In this document: positions 1 to 12,030 of the stretch, piece by piece | Layout: each line of letters starts with the position of its first letter | Numbering within the stretch: the stretch's first letter is position 1 | Assembly (NCBI GenBank): GCA_037447655.1 | Contig: JBBHKE010001676.1 | Location: forward strand, 282,973-346,972 | Reading direction: 5' to 3' | From: Zygnema cylindricum | Taxonomy: Eukaryota; Streptophyta; Zygnematophyceae; Zygnematales; Zygnemataceae | Length of the DNA: 64,000 bases | Position numbers and translations under genes: made by a program | Notes under the pieces: generated by a model | Seen by the model: the letters and a program-made list of their open reading frames with translations, nothing else | Told to the model about the DNA's origin: nothing | Databases searched by the model: none

Positions 1-9
1 GGACAAATT

Positions 10-200
10 TCGAGAGAGAGAGCGAGAGGGAAGAGAAGTCAGAGGTCTTTTCAGAGAGAGACCGGCTTATGAAGGTTTTTGTTAAGTTTATCAAACTTTT
101 TAAAGACAGAGAGAGACTTTTCTGGAGACTGAAGAGAAGGGAGAGCGAGAGAGAGAGCTTTAAACAGGTTGGGGGAGAGCGGAGGGGGAAGGAGGGGGGG
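10..200. repeat. GA-rich low-complexity tract
   Basis: The window opens in a purine-rich stretch with many GAGAGA runs and then G-runs near 175-205. Open frames across it translate to low-complexity peptides and are not credible genes. It could be the edge of a feature that starts before the window. Confidence 0.6.
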
Positions 201-639
201 GTGGAGGGAGAGAACACCGTTTGTAAGCACGTGGGACGCTGAAACGGAGATGGGGCACGTGGAATGTGGAGAAGAAAACGACAAATTTGTAATTAATAGG
301 GCAGGCTGGACTGTCGTGTCGGCGGAGGTACCTTCTGTAGCCGTAACAGATTTTGGATTGTACGGATGGAAGTCTGGGAACTGTACGGACATGTACGAAA
401 AACAAAGATACGGAAATGAAAGATTCGGTGCAGCGGGGAGATCACGCTGCTGACGTGGTCGGAGGTTTCGAGGATAAAATCAGCCCGTTTTATTCGGGCA
501 GGAAAAAAATAAAAATGAAACGTCTTTTTTTTGTTTCTATCTGGGAATTGTCTTTTCTTCTTTTGTCTTATTTGGAACAAACTTGTTTTGGAACAAAAAT
601 AACTTTTTTGATAATAAAATGTAAATTGAAAATTCGTTT

Positions 640-715
640 TGAACCTAAACCTAAAAAATCTAAAAAACCCTAAATACCCAAAAAAAACCCTAAAAAATCC
701 TAAAAAAACCTAATT
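640..715. repeat. Degenerate telomere-like (AAACCCT-type) tract
   Basis: About 75 bases hold repeated variants of CCTAAA and AACCCTAAA (for example AAAACCCTAAATACCC and AAAAACCCTAAAAAATCC). This resembles the plant telomere unit read on the C-rich strand but is irregular, so it is either an old interstitial telomeric relic or plain A-rich drift. Confidence 0.4.
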
Positions 716-3350
716 ACTCTTAGTAGACTTGTTTTAGTGTAGGAGAGGAAAGTTTTCTTTACGTTTTTTCACATAAATCCATTTTTTTTGTAAACACTAT
801 TTTAGGATTTACCTTTAGTATCCGTTTCTGATTCCGTGATTTTAAAATCGTACTGTACTCTTCAAACCCTAGATGCTTTTATCTTCTCTTTACCCGTATT
901 ATATCCGTTTTTCTTATCTATTTATTACTAAATACCTTAGGGTGACGTTCCATCAGGCGAAAAGTGGCGTAGTTTACAAAAATCCGCGACCCTCCGTACC
1001 AAATCGTACCGCCTATTTTGTTTTTATGCGAAAAACAACATTACAGAGAATCTCGCCGACACTCTCCGAAGGTCTTGGAGGCAATACTGGCCGTCAGATG
1101 TTCATCTTCAAGGAGTTCGCTTCATTTTTTTTTGTAGCTGTCAACCCACCTCGAGGAGGTGGGTTGGCAGATACAGAAAAAAAAATCGTGACACGCTGGA
1201 CGATTAAGCTGCGTGTCATGATGGAAAACCAGCGAAAATTCTTAAGATTTGCACATGACACGCGGTTTCCAAAATACAACCGAAAATAAAAACGAAATTT
1301 TGTAACATTCCCCCGTAACGCTATTTTCAGTAACTTTTGTCCGTCACACTATTTCTCTCAAAGGACTTTCGTTATGTTCAAAAATTGAAACCCTAATAAA
1401 TGAGCTGGCGTACGGATTGGCGTCGGCAAAAAGTATAAAAATTTTGTCGTATGATTACTTCGTACGCAGGTTCATGGTACGCAAGTCAAGATTTGAAGCT
1501 AAGTTTGTCGGTGCTAAAAATTTGAAAGATATTCACTATCGGATCGTAGCTTGCGTGGCACCTGTCAATTTAGAACACGTGGCTCACAGACTCTACGTGA
1601 TGGAACATCGACTCAATCGACCCGGCCTGTAGAGTTTGCCGTACAATTACAGAAACGTATGATGGAACTTCACCCTTATATAGAGACTACAGCTCGGCGC
1701 CCGGTTGGGTTCAAATTTGAAATTTCGTCCGGGTTTGGTTTTGGTCAAACCGTATGGAGATCTACGAACCAAATATGGCCGTTAGATTCGCCTAGCCGTA
1801 CGGTTTAAACCGTTAGATCTACATCATATGAGAGGAACCCTAAAAAGTAAAAACGGCAAAACCTTAAAAAAAGAGTTTACGAACACGGGAACGACGTTTC
1901 GGTAAAGTACAGCATACTAGTTTTTTTTGCCTTGTTCCGTACATTATTGCGTAATCAATTTTGTACTGTGAGCTACGTATTTCTGTACTTTCTTGTACCT
2001 AGTGACCATCCTGCCGTACATCGGATTTAAACTGGGTTTGGCGTGATCGAACAGGACAGTGCGGTTTTGAAACCGTTCGAAACAATCAATCGAACCACTA
2101 CGATTTGAAGCCGTTACTGTAACGTGCGAAAATACTTAAAATAGAATGCGAAAAAACGGGTTTTAGTTCGATTGAGACGTGTTGGGACAAAAGTTAATGA
2201 GGGTTTGTGTGGCGACGCCTTCGAAGAGCAATACTTTAGAAAGTCGTTTTCTCTGAAATTTTTAGAAAAAAAAACGTTTTTTTTTTAAGCTGTCATATGA
2301 CATTTTTGTACTTTATATTTTCCCTTGTTCATATAATCATATTATTTTTTTGTCGTTAGGGTTGGAGGGATCTACTCTATCTTTGTCAGCTTTTTTTGTC
2401 TTTTAGCGTTCTGCTGATATTTATTCGCGGAAAAATTGTCAGTTGTGGAAGTCTTTTGATGGAGGCACAAAAAGTTAATAAGAATAAAGGACAAAAGCAA
2501 GAGTACGTGGCCAATAATGACAGAAATTTCTTAGTAACCGTTGAATTGAAACCAACGCAAAAAGAAACGAAAAAAATTGAAAACTTAAAACGGAAAAAAT
2601 CCGTATAAAATCGGGACAGCGTTTCGTGATGTATTCGATTCCGATTTGATATTCTTATTCAATTCTTGCGAATTTTGTCGTTTCTGGAGTGGTCAGATGA
2701 TTCTTTCCAGCGCCGTTAATGCAATCTTTTTGTCTGTATCCGTACGACAGCTGGAGGGGCCTATAGGCTCGGTATTCTCTAAGGCAAGCTTAGCCACTCA
2801 TTTTCTGCCACGCCGCCTGTCACTTGTTTCGCCCCTAATTTTTGGAAAACCTGTCGGCCAATCAGATTCATCCAATTCCCTTGTCGGATAGGAAAACTGG
2901 CAGGTTCTTGAAGACAGAATCTCCCGAAAATCTGGATTTTTTTTTCATTCTGCTTTCCGTACATTTTCCGCATTTGTGGCAGAATCTCGCATTAATTTCT
3001 ATGAGTTCATTTTAAGAAAAGGAATGGAGACATTATTTATTTATGTAAATTGACCGTTTACTTCTTTGACGACAATATACGCTTTAAAGATATAATATCT
3101 GCTGTATGGATATACAGTTTCCACGAATGTCCGCAAACTTCAAAACCAATCTTAAAATCGCAACATGGAAAACCTGCCACGTGTCAGTTCTCGCGTTGGC
3201 TAGGAGAAATTCAGGAGATTCTAGATTGTGGTGAATACTAGAATACGACTTTTACGAAAAGAGTAAATTTTGTAAATAGTGCGAGCCACAATGTTCCATT
3301 GTTCACACCTAAATGCGTTTTCAGCGTCAACATTTATGTCGCATAGAATC
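716..3350. other. Gene-free stretch with one long perfect-looking hairpin
   Basis: I see no gene. Open frames here (up to 138 codons at 873-1289) have no recognisable domain and no intron/exon logic. The one striking structure is a foldback at 1125-1183, listed separately. Confidence 0.5.
1125..1183. repeat. 28-bp stem hairpin with 3-base loop
   Basis: The arms are 1125-1152 and 1156-1183 around the loop GAG. The inner 11 bp (CAACCCACCTC / GAGGTGGGTTG) pair perfectly; the stem continues with a G-T wobble, one mismatch and a second wobble into a T-run facing an A-run. It is short for a typical plant miRNA precursor and could be a collapsed foldback element. Confidence 0.6.
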
Positions 3351-3649
3351 AGTTCAAAAGTAGGCGTTTTTATGGTAGGCCTTTGGTCGACACCTTTATC
3401 GTAAGTTGTGTTATGGACTTTTCATGTGATCTTCTTAGATCGCTACTCTGATCAGCGACCGTCCGATCGTCCGAATCTGACAATGTAAAAAAATATTTGG
3501 TCTTAATGTTTTAATTGGTCCAATTTTTGGTCCGAATGTTTTAATTGGTCCGAATAGGTCCGAATACAATATGGGTCTTAAGGTCATATTGTATGTTTTG
3601 CATACAATAGACATATTGTATGGGCCTACTTTCACCTAATTTTGAACTA
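3351..3649. mobile_element. Non-autonomous inverted-repeat element (MITE-like), copy 1
   Basis: The ends are AGTTCAAAAGTAGG at 3351 and, inverted, CCTAATTTTGAACT up to 3649. A second copy lies in the opposite orientation at 57049-57407: the left end here matches its right end (AGTAGGCGTTT, TCGTAAGTTGTGTTATGG, GATCAGCGACCGT) and the right end here matches its left end (CCCATACAATATG inverted). There is no coding capacity. I could not define a target duplication, so the superfamily is open. Confidence 0.65.
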
Positions 3650-5642
3650 TGTATAGAATTAATCTTGATGACGTCAGCCTGACGCTCAGAGACAAGTCAT
3701 CTTTGATTACTTTTTATCTTTCGTTGAAAAGCCCATCCGTCCGCGACCGCTCACTCCCATTCGGCATCCGTCCATGCCCTTCCAATAAACACGGCGGCCG
3801 ATATTACCGATTCAACCCTGTCGATATAATTTCCCACTTTTTTTTTTCTCCTTTGCGATAATCTTATCACATGCGACAACCAGAGGACGTCTATCTGTTT
3901 CAATTTAGTAGGATCTTGTTGAGGAAAACGACAAAATTAAAGTAAAGCAAATCCAACCTCTTACAGATTACAGCCCGTTAATTAGCAACTCAAACAGCCA
4001 ATTAGACCTAAAAAATCCTAAAAATCCAACAATATGCGGTATTTTCAAACGTAAACCACACTATTACATGTTTACACCATGCAAGCTATCGTGGACTATT
4101 GATACTCCCGGCAGCCGAATCAAATCTGTCGGTGCTGGAAATTCACCACACTAAATAGGTTATCAGGGCCATTTAATGCTTGAGAGGACTGTAGTGAAGT
4201 TGTCTCTGAGTCTTTTCATTTAAGACAAATATCAGAAAAGACAACGCAAGTCTTAGATCCAATGGGTCCCCCGCAGGGTGACGAAGCTTAGCTCGAAAGG
4301 CCACTGGGTCGGCCACGTCCACGCGTGCCAAAGACAATGGTTGCGTCCAGTAATATTTTGACTTCAGCAGACACCGTGACGTAGACTTTGACCGCAGACT
4401 CGCAACGCAAGATGTCTGCCGCAGGTGTGAAATTTTATTAGAGTTGATAACATTATCTCTGCGCAGATCTTATTAGGCCATTGCGCTGAATGATATTTTT
4501 CAGACGCCATCTTGCGGTCTCAGGTCTTCCACGTGGCACAAATCTAAATAGGCATTATAGAATAGGTAACACTATATATGGAACACGTTTTGGTCCAAAG
4601 TAAATACTATGAGAAACTGCAGCAAGAGACGCGCAGGGTTCAGTGATGGCAATAATTGGGGAAAATCGAGGGAGCCGCCCGATTCATCACACGTGTAATC
4701 TACGAAGGAAAATGAATAAAACATGATTTGTAAAAGTCGCCCGTCAAAAATTTTAGAAACCTTTTTGATGTTCGGAAAAAAAAGTGACCGTTTCGTGAGT
4801 TGGTCCAAGAAAACTTTTGACACGCGTAAGGACAAACAGCCGTAAAACAAACTTCCCCCTCAAATGTTCTTTTACTTCCCGCATTTTTTGTCCTTTTGCT
4901 ACTTAGCGCAACGCGGCGAGGTGTGAATGATGGAAAACGTGGACGGCTTATTCCACGTGGCATACGATCAGTTATCGTGCTGTACAACCTCACTTTGGAC
5001 AGAAAAAACTAAAAAAAGTGCCCTCAGCGCTTTGCAACTTGACCTAGGACAGTGTTATTCCAAACGGGCAGGTTAAAAAAAACATAACCGATGGTACTTT
5101 TTCCGACAGACGACTGTCCACATGCTCCTTCGACCGCACGCTCCCTCCAGTGTTGTGATTCGCTCCACCGAGAAGACTGAAAGACGACAAATGTGTCCTA
5201 TGACAAACGGGTTTGCTTGCCTCCTTAGTAAATACCGAAAAAGTTAAAATAATTAAATGCGAGGCGAAATTTTACGACTCGTAACGATACAGGTAAAAGG
5301 TGAAAAGAAAAAGGCCGGAGAAGCAGCGAACCTACGAATTTCTTTCCATGCGTCGAACAGAAAAACTTATTATTTTATTTTTTCTTGCATTGCCCGTGAA
5401 AATACTACAATACAGTACAGTACACCGTGAATCGTTATTAGCGTATAGAAATTATTAGTGTATATAATGAATTAGTGTCATTTACGCTAATTTGTGTATC
5501 AATACCATTTTCAAAAAAATGTTTTATTGTAATTTCTCCATAACGCTGATTTGGGTATACAGGATCCGCCGTCGTAGCATATACGGTAAAATAGGTAGAA
5601 GTACAACATTTGACAATCCGTACGACGTGGCGTCCTTCCACT
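3650..5642. other. Gene-free stretch
   Basis: No supported gene. Near 5419-5445 there is a sequence (GTACACCGTGAATCGTTATT) related to the terminal repeat of the element at 9689-10191, probably the stump of a cousin; I do not find its other end. Confidence 0.4.
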
Positions 5643-5650
5643 GTAAAAAT

Positions 5651-6544
5651 TAGTGTTGTGTATCGGTAAGGATTTGCCGATAACCGATATGGGCCTTTTT
5701 TCGGGTATCCGATAATCGATATATTGGTACGATATATCGACATCGGTCTTATTGACGAGAAGTAGCCGATAATATCGGGTACTTATCGGCGATAATGCCA
5801 ATAACGATAGTTATCGGCGATATCTGTACGGACCGTATAGATAAATGTACGGCCTGTACACTCAACTGTACGTCTTATTCTCCGGACGTGTACAAGCACA
5901 GAAAGTACAGTAGCCGCCATGAGATCTGTACGGTTTTGATACGGATCCAGTAAAAACGATGTACCTTTCACATCCGACGCCATGGCTTTGTCCCTTTATT
6001 CCTTGAGATCCACTGGGGACCTGCCACGTGTCAAACTGTCGACTTTTTTGGCATAAGCTGCCAAAAGAGCCATTCCGGGATGCCGGCGCTCACGCTGGCC
6101 CGTCCGCTCGTGTTTTCTCATTCCAAGTCGTCCTTTCGATTCCGGTGGCGCGCATAATGTTATTTTGCGTCCGTTGTACTTTTGTGTACGCCGTCCTTTT
6201 ACAGTTCCATGTTCACCAGTTTTTGGTAAAATTACGTACGTCGCCGTAAAATTTTTGTTCAGTTAACCGGCCAACATTTATATGCTGCGCTGTCCGTAAT
6301 AAATTGCAGCTAAACGGTAACGGGACAGATTTTTATACGTGGCATGCCACGCTATATAAAATCAATAAAACAATACAGTATGTTATAAAGTGCTATTGTA
6401 TGCATACTATATATTTTTAAAGTTATCGCCAATATGGAATTTGTTGGTCCCAGACCGATATATCGGAATCTCTGACCGTTCGATAGCCGATAACTATCGG
6501 TATCGGTGTTATCGCGATAAGTTTTTTACCGATACACAACACTA
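5651..6544. mobile_element. Non-autonomous hAT-type DNA transposon, copy 1
   Basis: The terminal inverted repeats are TAGTGTTGTGTATCGGTAA at 5651 and its inverse ending at 6544. They are flanked by a perfect 8-bp target duplication, GTAAAAAT, at 5643-5650 and 6545-6552. An 8-bp duplication with a TAGTGTTG-type end is the hAT signature. The 894-bp element encodes no transposase. Both subterminal regions are packed with CGATAT/ATATCG and CCGATAA/TTATCGG words, which may serve as transposase-binding repeats. The outer parts match the copy at 12031-12825, while the centres differ. Confidence 0.88.
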
Positions 6545-6552
6545 GTAAAAAT

Positions 6553-8662
6553 CCATAATTCTATTTTGGGTTCCCGAGTTAATAATTAATACGCCTTCAT
6601 AATTACACACTAAAACAGGTACAGGTACAAATCATCGAAACGTACGGGTTTATGTCCTTTCACTCAAATTTATTCATAACTCTAATAAGTTTTTTTCACC
6701 CGCGGTGAATATTATTACAGTAAAAGAGGTGCGAGGACAATATAGGACTTTACGCACACTGTCACTAGATAATGTCAATTCCATGCTTCGGGTTGTAAAA
6801 CCCAGTTACCCTTAAACGCTCCGTAACCGTACAGCTTTAATACGTTTATTGGGTTCAGTTTCATATTGTGAATGAACGAAACTATAGCGACTGGTATTCC
6901 GTGTTTACATTTCGCTTCACATAACTTGGTCTCTCTTCCTCTTTCTCACTTGATCGCTCTAATGTCTCTCTCCCCTAAATGAAATGCGGCAATGATTGTT
7001 TCAAATGAAAGATATACTTTTTATCTTTTTTTTTAATATCTTTGGTCGTAGTTTGACGGCATATCGAATGATAAAAGATAAATAAAAGAAATCGGAAGCC
7101 ATGGCGGAAAGTTTACGTACTAATGACGTCACAGCGTGGCGTGACTTCGCAATGTCAAAACCCTAAACATTTACGATGTCAGAAAAACCTCGACGTCTAC
7201 AACCGTCGCCGTTTTTGTAGACGTCACTTATTTTAGGAAGTTTCGCAGTAGTCTACATTTCATTTCGTAGTCTATCGCACATTTTGTAGACCTCTACGAC
7301 TGTCACAAATTTGAAGTAATGAAAGCGCAAGTAATGAATGACATAGGAACACTTTGAAAAGTACACCGTAAAATCAGCGCTAAAATCCAAAATAACGTTT
7401 CAAAATATCGGTTACATGGGGACACGCCCTAAGCGGATTAGAAAAAAATCCAGTCTCGTTGTCTATCGCCCGTCAAAAACAGTTTTCATAAAGAAGCGCG
7501 ACTGCCACGTGGCATCGTACGAACGAAAATTTGCAAATGTGTGTAAAAACATTTATTTTTCCGTAGGTGAAGCCTCCTCGATATGTTTTCCGCTTTCTTA
7601 TAGTTTTCTTTTTCTTTTTCTATGCTGCCCGCAACCGTTGTGGACATATCAATTAAAAATACTTGGAGCCAACACCAATCCCATTCCGTACAGCATTTAA
7701 GGGCGGGTACACGTGTACAATATACTGGATTTCACACGTGCGAAGACGCGCGTGATAACAGCGGATATTGTAGAACGGTTCACTACGAAAACAAGTCGTT
7801 TCTAATAGGACAAAAGATTTGCACAAAATCTGTAAAAATCTTTGATAGAATCGTGGTAAAATCCTTCAGACTCGTCTAGCTTGTCAAACCCTCACCCGAG
7901 AAAACGACAGGAGTTCGGATGGATTTGTAGTAGATCTTGAGATTTTGTTTTTCATGAGCAATAACATTTTCAAGCTATACAGCTGGTCCTTTTGTTTTTT
8001 GTCGTACTTATTTATACGATATGACTAAAAGACAAACGCTCTTTGGATCTGTAGTTACAGGACTTCCACGTGACCTTTATAACAGTCCCCAGATATTATT
8101 TCTCAATTTTGTCGACCGTCCAATAGCAAAGCGAAGCAACAAAGGTAAACCTTGCAAGCCGAAAGTTGCAAATTTAATAATTTATGTCGGTTCAAGTGTT
8201 CATAGGGTTCTACGTGGCTGCCGTAGCTTCAGTTTTTTTTGTTTTTTCACAGTCGACAAAAATTTTGAGCTTAAATACTAGAAAAACCTTTTAAATTTTG
8301 TAGGCACTTTTTAGCTGACAAGGCTACTTCACGTGTCGCCCATATAATGATCCCATCTGTACTTTATATTGTACAACTGTGTACGCTTTGGTAAAACATA
8401 CAAACGTACTGTAGCGAGTCTCTGTCGTATGCTAAAAATAATTGTGATACAAAAAACATTTTCGTTGGCAAAACAGATTCACCTCCGTCGATATATATTT
8501 CTCCTATTGCAGGAGGTCTGTTGTGTCAAATAACGCTACACCGTTAGGGTGCAGTTACATCAAACGCAACCTCAGGTATTTTACAGAATTGTGTACTTGA
8601 CTGTAACATGCCGTACTTTTTCTTGGTGGGTTTTTGGAAAACAACGCTACACAAAGAAGGCG
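6553..8662. other. Gene-free stretch with short inverted repeats
   Basis: No supported gene. At about 7190-7225 an 11-bp perfect inverted repeat (GACGTCTACAA / TTGTAGACGTC) encloses a short loop, followed by further GTCTAC/GTAGAC words to about 7305. These may be remnants of a small foldback element. Confidence 0.4.
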
Positions 8663-8670
8663 CTAAAAAT

Positions 8671-9522
8671 TAGTGTTGGGTATCGGATAAATTCATATCG
8701 CGATAATCTCGATATTCAATATATTGAATATCGATTGAGCAGGATCCTCGATATATCGTACCGAGACCAACATAAATCATCGCAATATATATCGCGATAT
8801 ATAGTATTTTTAAAAAAAAAAAAAAAAAAAAAATTATATAATATGTTATTTTAGCGAAAAAGTCAAATTGTCTAATGCGCCACGTACGCCTTGATTTTCG
8901 TTCCGTGACTTAAATGTAGACGCCGCAAAATGTAACCGACAAAAAAGTACTAATTCTCAAATTGTAATGATTAATTATTTGGGGTATGGTTACACGAGGA
9001 GGTCTCTGTAATAGTACGGTCAGCAAAATTTATGCATTACAGAGGCCTCGGGTACATCGCGTATCTATTTTCAAAAAGTTTTACATACGTGTTCTGATAT
9101 GAGTGGCTCCACGTAATCTGACTACCAAATCTCAAAAATCATCGAATATCTGGAAACCGACCCTTTTCGTCTGGAAAATCGTACCTGCGTATGACGTACG
9201 TGTACTTCACAAGTGTACCTCGTCAATGTACCTCAGAGATCTCCTTCACTCTGCTGACTTTCAAGAAAACCCGTATTTCTTTCCGGCAAAGATTTTACAG
9301 TCACTTTGTCCGAAGTCACGAGACTTTGAAAACCTGTGGGATTTTTTTTTTTTTAACTTCGATATATCGACGATACGATATATCGGCAATGTATTGGCAA
9401 TATATCGGCGATATATCGCGATAATTTGAAATTTGATATATCGAAGCGATATATCGATTATCGGGTAACTGAAATTCGATATATATCGAATATCGGCAAT
9501 GGGTCCTCGATACCCAACACTA
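8671..9522. mobile_element. Non-autonomous hAT-type DNA transposon, copy 2 (distinct subfamily)
   Basis: The ends TAGTGTTGGGTATCG (8671) and its inverse (to 9522) are flanked by a perfect 8-bp duplication CTAAAAAT at 8663-8670 and 9523-9530. Its interior differs from copies 1 and 3, but the ends carry the same kind of dense CGATATATCG array (8697-8805 and 9361-9490). An internal inverted repeat GAGGTCTCTGTAAT / ATTACAGAGGCCTC lies at about 9000-9051. A poly(A) run occupies about 8813-8832. No transposase frame is present. Confidence 0.87.
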
Positions 9523-9688
9523 CTAAAAATGATAGACAGTTTGCGAAGAAAAGGACGTTCCCGTGATACAATGACATAGTAAGCATATTTCGTATAGCGA
9601 TATAGTACGAAAGTATAGATTCTACATTAGAATTGGTCGGGTTGTAAAATATTTTAGATTTCAATATCTAAACTTTGACTTAAATGGA

Positions 9689-10191
9689 ACACCGCGAATC
9701 GTAATTAGAGTAAATTACTCTAATTCGGTCGCTCGAAATTTCGACTCAATCACATGAAATAGAGTGAATGATTCGAATTTTTTCATTATTATATTTAAGG
9801 TAAAGTTTAATTAGTGTTTTTAATTCTAATATAGGTTCGTTTTAAATAGTGTGGAGTACGGATGACCTCCGACAGTTCAAAATTGTACTTTATCATGTAA
9901 AAAAGTACAAATAATGATTTAATACAGGCCATTATCATGTAACTGTGTTTTAACAAACCGCGTAGTGCAAACGTCATAGTGACGATAAACTGTACGTTTT
10001 GCCAAATTCTGTATGAATACCTTATTTACAGTAGAGGATACTAGCGTGCCAAATCAGAGTACTTAAATAAACTACAGTAAACTTCGTAGTTGAAACAGCT
10101 CTATGACATAAATTAGCGTTCATTACTCTAATTGTTTATTTTAGTTTTTGTACTCTAATTTTTTCATTACTCTAATTACGATTCACGGTGT
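9689..10191. mobile_element. Small inverted-repeat element, ACACCG-type ends
   Basis: The left end ACACCGCGAATCGTAATTAG (9689) is matched in inverse by the right end finishing CGATTCACGGTGT (10191), giving a terminal repeat of about 25 bp with one change. About 500 bp, AT-rich, with repeated CTCTAATT/AATTAGAG words and no coding frame. No clear target duplication. Related partial ends occur near 5419 and possibly near 57437. Confidence 0.6.
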
Positions 10192-10267
10192 ACCATACAA
10201 ATCAAGACACGTAACTCCACGTGACTTGTCACGTGATTGTGATATACGTTCGTGTCAACTACAGTAC

Positions 10268-11680
10268 TCATATGTACGCCATTCTTAGGGTATGTCCCCA
10301 TGTGCAGGAACAAGGATTTTTTTTGTCGTTTTCATCTAAAACTTATCGTCGTACAACCTAAGCTACAACCGTACAACGAAATCGAAAAATGTAGAAGTAC
10401 ATTTTGCGTCATCGTCGAACGTAGAATGTACTACATGTTGTTGTCTTTTGTATTTTGAACCACGGTCACGTCAATAAACGTCATCTTTAAACTTTTCTTT
10501 AAAACACATCGGCGATGTGTTTAAAATCAAAGTATTTCCGGTAATCAAATAGGAACACAAATTCGCACGTGTCGAAATTATAAAAAAAAAACCAAACTAT
10601 TTCAAGCGGCGAGGAAAAGTACACGATTCGCTAGCTACGTTTTGTCCGTTTGCGTTCACTGCGACGAGGAAAAGTACACAATTTGTTTTGTTTTGTTTGT
10701 TTTTTTCTAGTACGGATTTTTTATCGCAGGGGTCACAAGATTCTGATGCCATTTCACGTCAACCGCACAAGAGACGCAAAAGCAAAGCACATATTTTTCA
10801 ACCATGAAACGGCACAGATTGAAAGGCGGTACATCTACAATGTCACGAAAGGACATGCGACGCCACAAGCAGTTCCTAAAAATAGCGTGAGACAACATAA
10901 ATTGTACACGTTGACAACCGTCACAAGTATTGTCAAAGAATACAATCGTCACAAACGTAAGTTACGATTTCGTTCTTAGGGTACGGCCCCATGTGGCTAA
11001 CAACGAGTTTATTTGTCGTTTTCCTTTAAAACTTAGCGTCGTACTACATAAGTTGGGACCGTATAAAAAAATCGAAAATTGAAAGAGTACAATTTGCGTC
11101 ATCATCAAACTTAAGATGTACGAAAAATTGTCGTTTTTTCTTTTTTCAACCCACTGCCACGTCATCTTTTAACTTATCATAAACTACATCATCAATGTGT
11201 TTTAAACAAAGTAGAGTCGCTTACACAAATAAGAAACATATTCCCACGTGTGAAAAGTTTTCCAAAATTTTTGACAACTGAAAAAATTACATGGTTGTTC
11301 TTTATTGTATGCGTGCACCTTGTACGTTTTTTTAAAGGGGTATTGATGGTGCAGTGTCATTTCACGTAAAGGTGAAAAAATTGCGAAAGGTGAAAATTTT
11401 GCGATGGTGAAAAAATTGCAAAATCATGGCAGTCGGACAAGGGAGGTTTAAGCAAAGGCATGTTGTACAGCCACGGCTGCAAGGCTGTACATCTATGATG
11501 TCACGCAATGACATGCGACATGCCAAATCATTTCAAAAATTATGGTGTGTCTTGAGACACTTCATTTTTTTTTGAAAAATACGACGTGGCAAGACAGATT
11601 GTACACGTTGACAACCGTCAAGGGCATTGTCGACGTATACGATCGTCACAGAGTTGAGTAACAATTTTGAGCAAACACAT
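10268..11680. repeat. Diverged tandem repeat, unit about 700 bp, two copies
   Basis: The second unit starts near 10973. Shared landmarks recur in the same order: TTCTTAGGGTA(T/C)G(T/G)CCCCATGTG, TTTGTCGTTTTC, TTTGCGTCATC, GATGTGTTTTAAA-like text, TTCCCACGTGT/TTCGCACGTGT, CATTTCACGT, and ACACGTTGACAACCGTCA. I see no protein signature; short open frames in each unit do not align as proteins. The right part of the unit recurs inverted at 25520-25691. Confidence 0.6.
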
Positions 11681-11860
11681 AGAGACACTTGAAATCCGAG
11701 TCCGTCGGATCCGCGCTAAAAAACAAAGTTCGTTATGTTACAAGTACACGCGGTCGTACCCTTACACATAAGGGCACTTGAAAACTGATGCTGGCGGATC
11801 CGCACTAACATACAAAGTAAGTTCGCTAACTTATAAGTACATGGGGACACACCCTTACAC
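11670..11860. repeat. Tandem pair of about 95-bp units
   Basis: Two adjacent units share ACACATA(G/A)(A/G)G(A/G)CACTTGAAA, GGATCCGC(G/A)CTAA, ACAAAGT and CAAGTACA/TAAGTACA, ending CCCTTACAC. Homologous text is present inverted at 25520-25620, so this is part of a dispersed repeat. Confidence 0.55.
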
Positions 11861-12030
11861 TAATTACTACTTGGTTATTTTTCTAGACGTAGTTTCGTTA
11901 GTCTTAATAACAATTTAGGTGCCATATCCCCTATTATTTGGTACAATGAATCAAAGACTTTTTGAATAATTTTGTACCAAATAACTACCACGTACTTGCT
12001 CATTTCGTACGGTTCACTATTTAAGATACC

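Noticed and set aside
873-1289. A 138-codon open frame in the left gene-free region
   Set aside because: No recognisable motif, crosses the foldback hairpin, and similar random frames occur on both strands.
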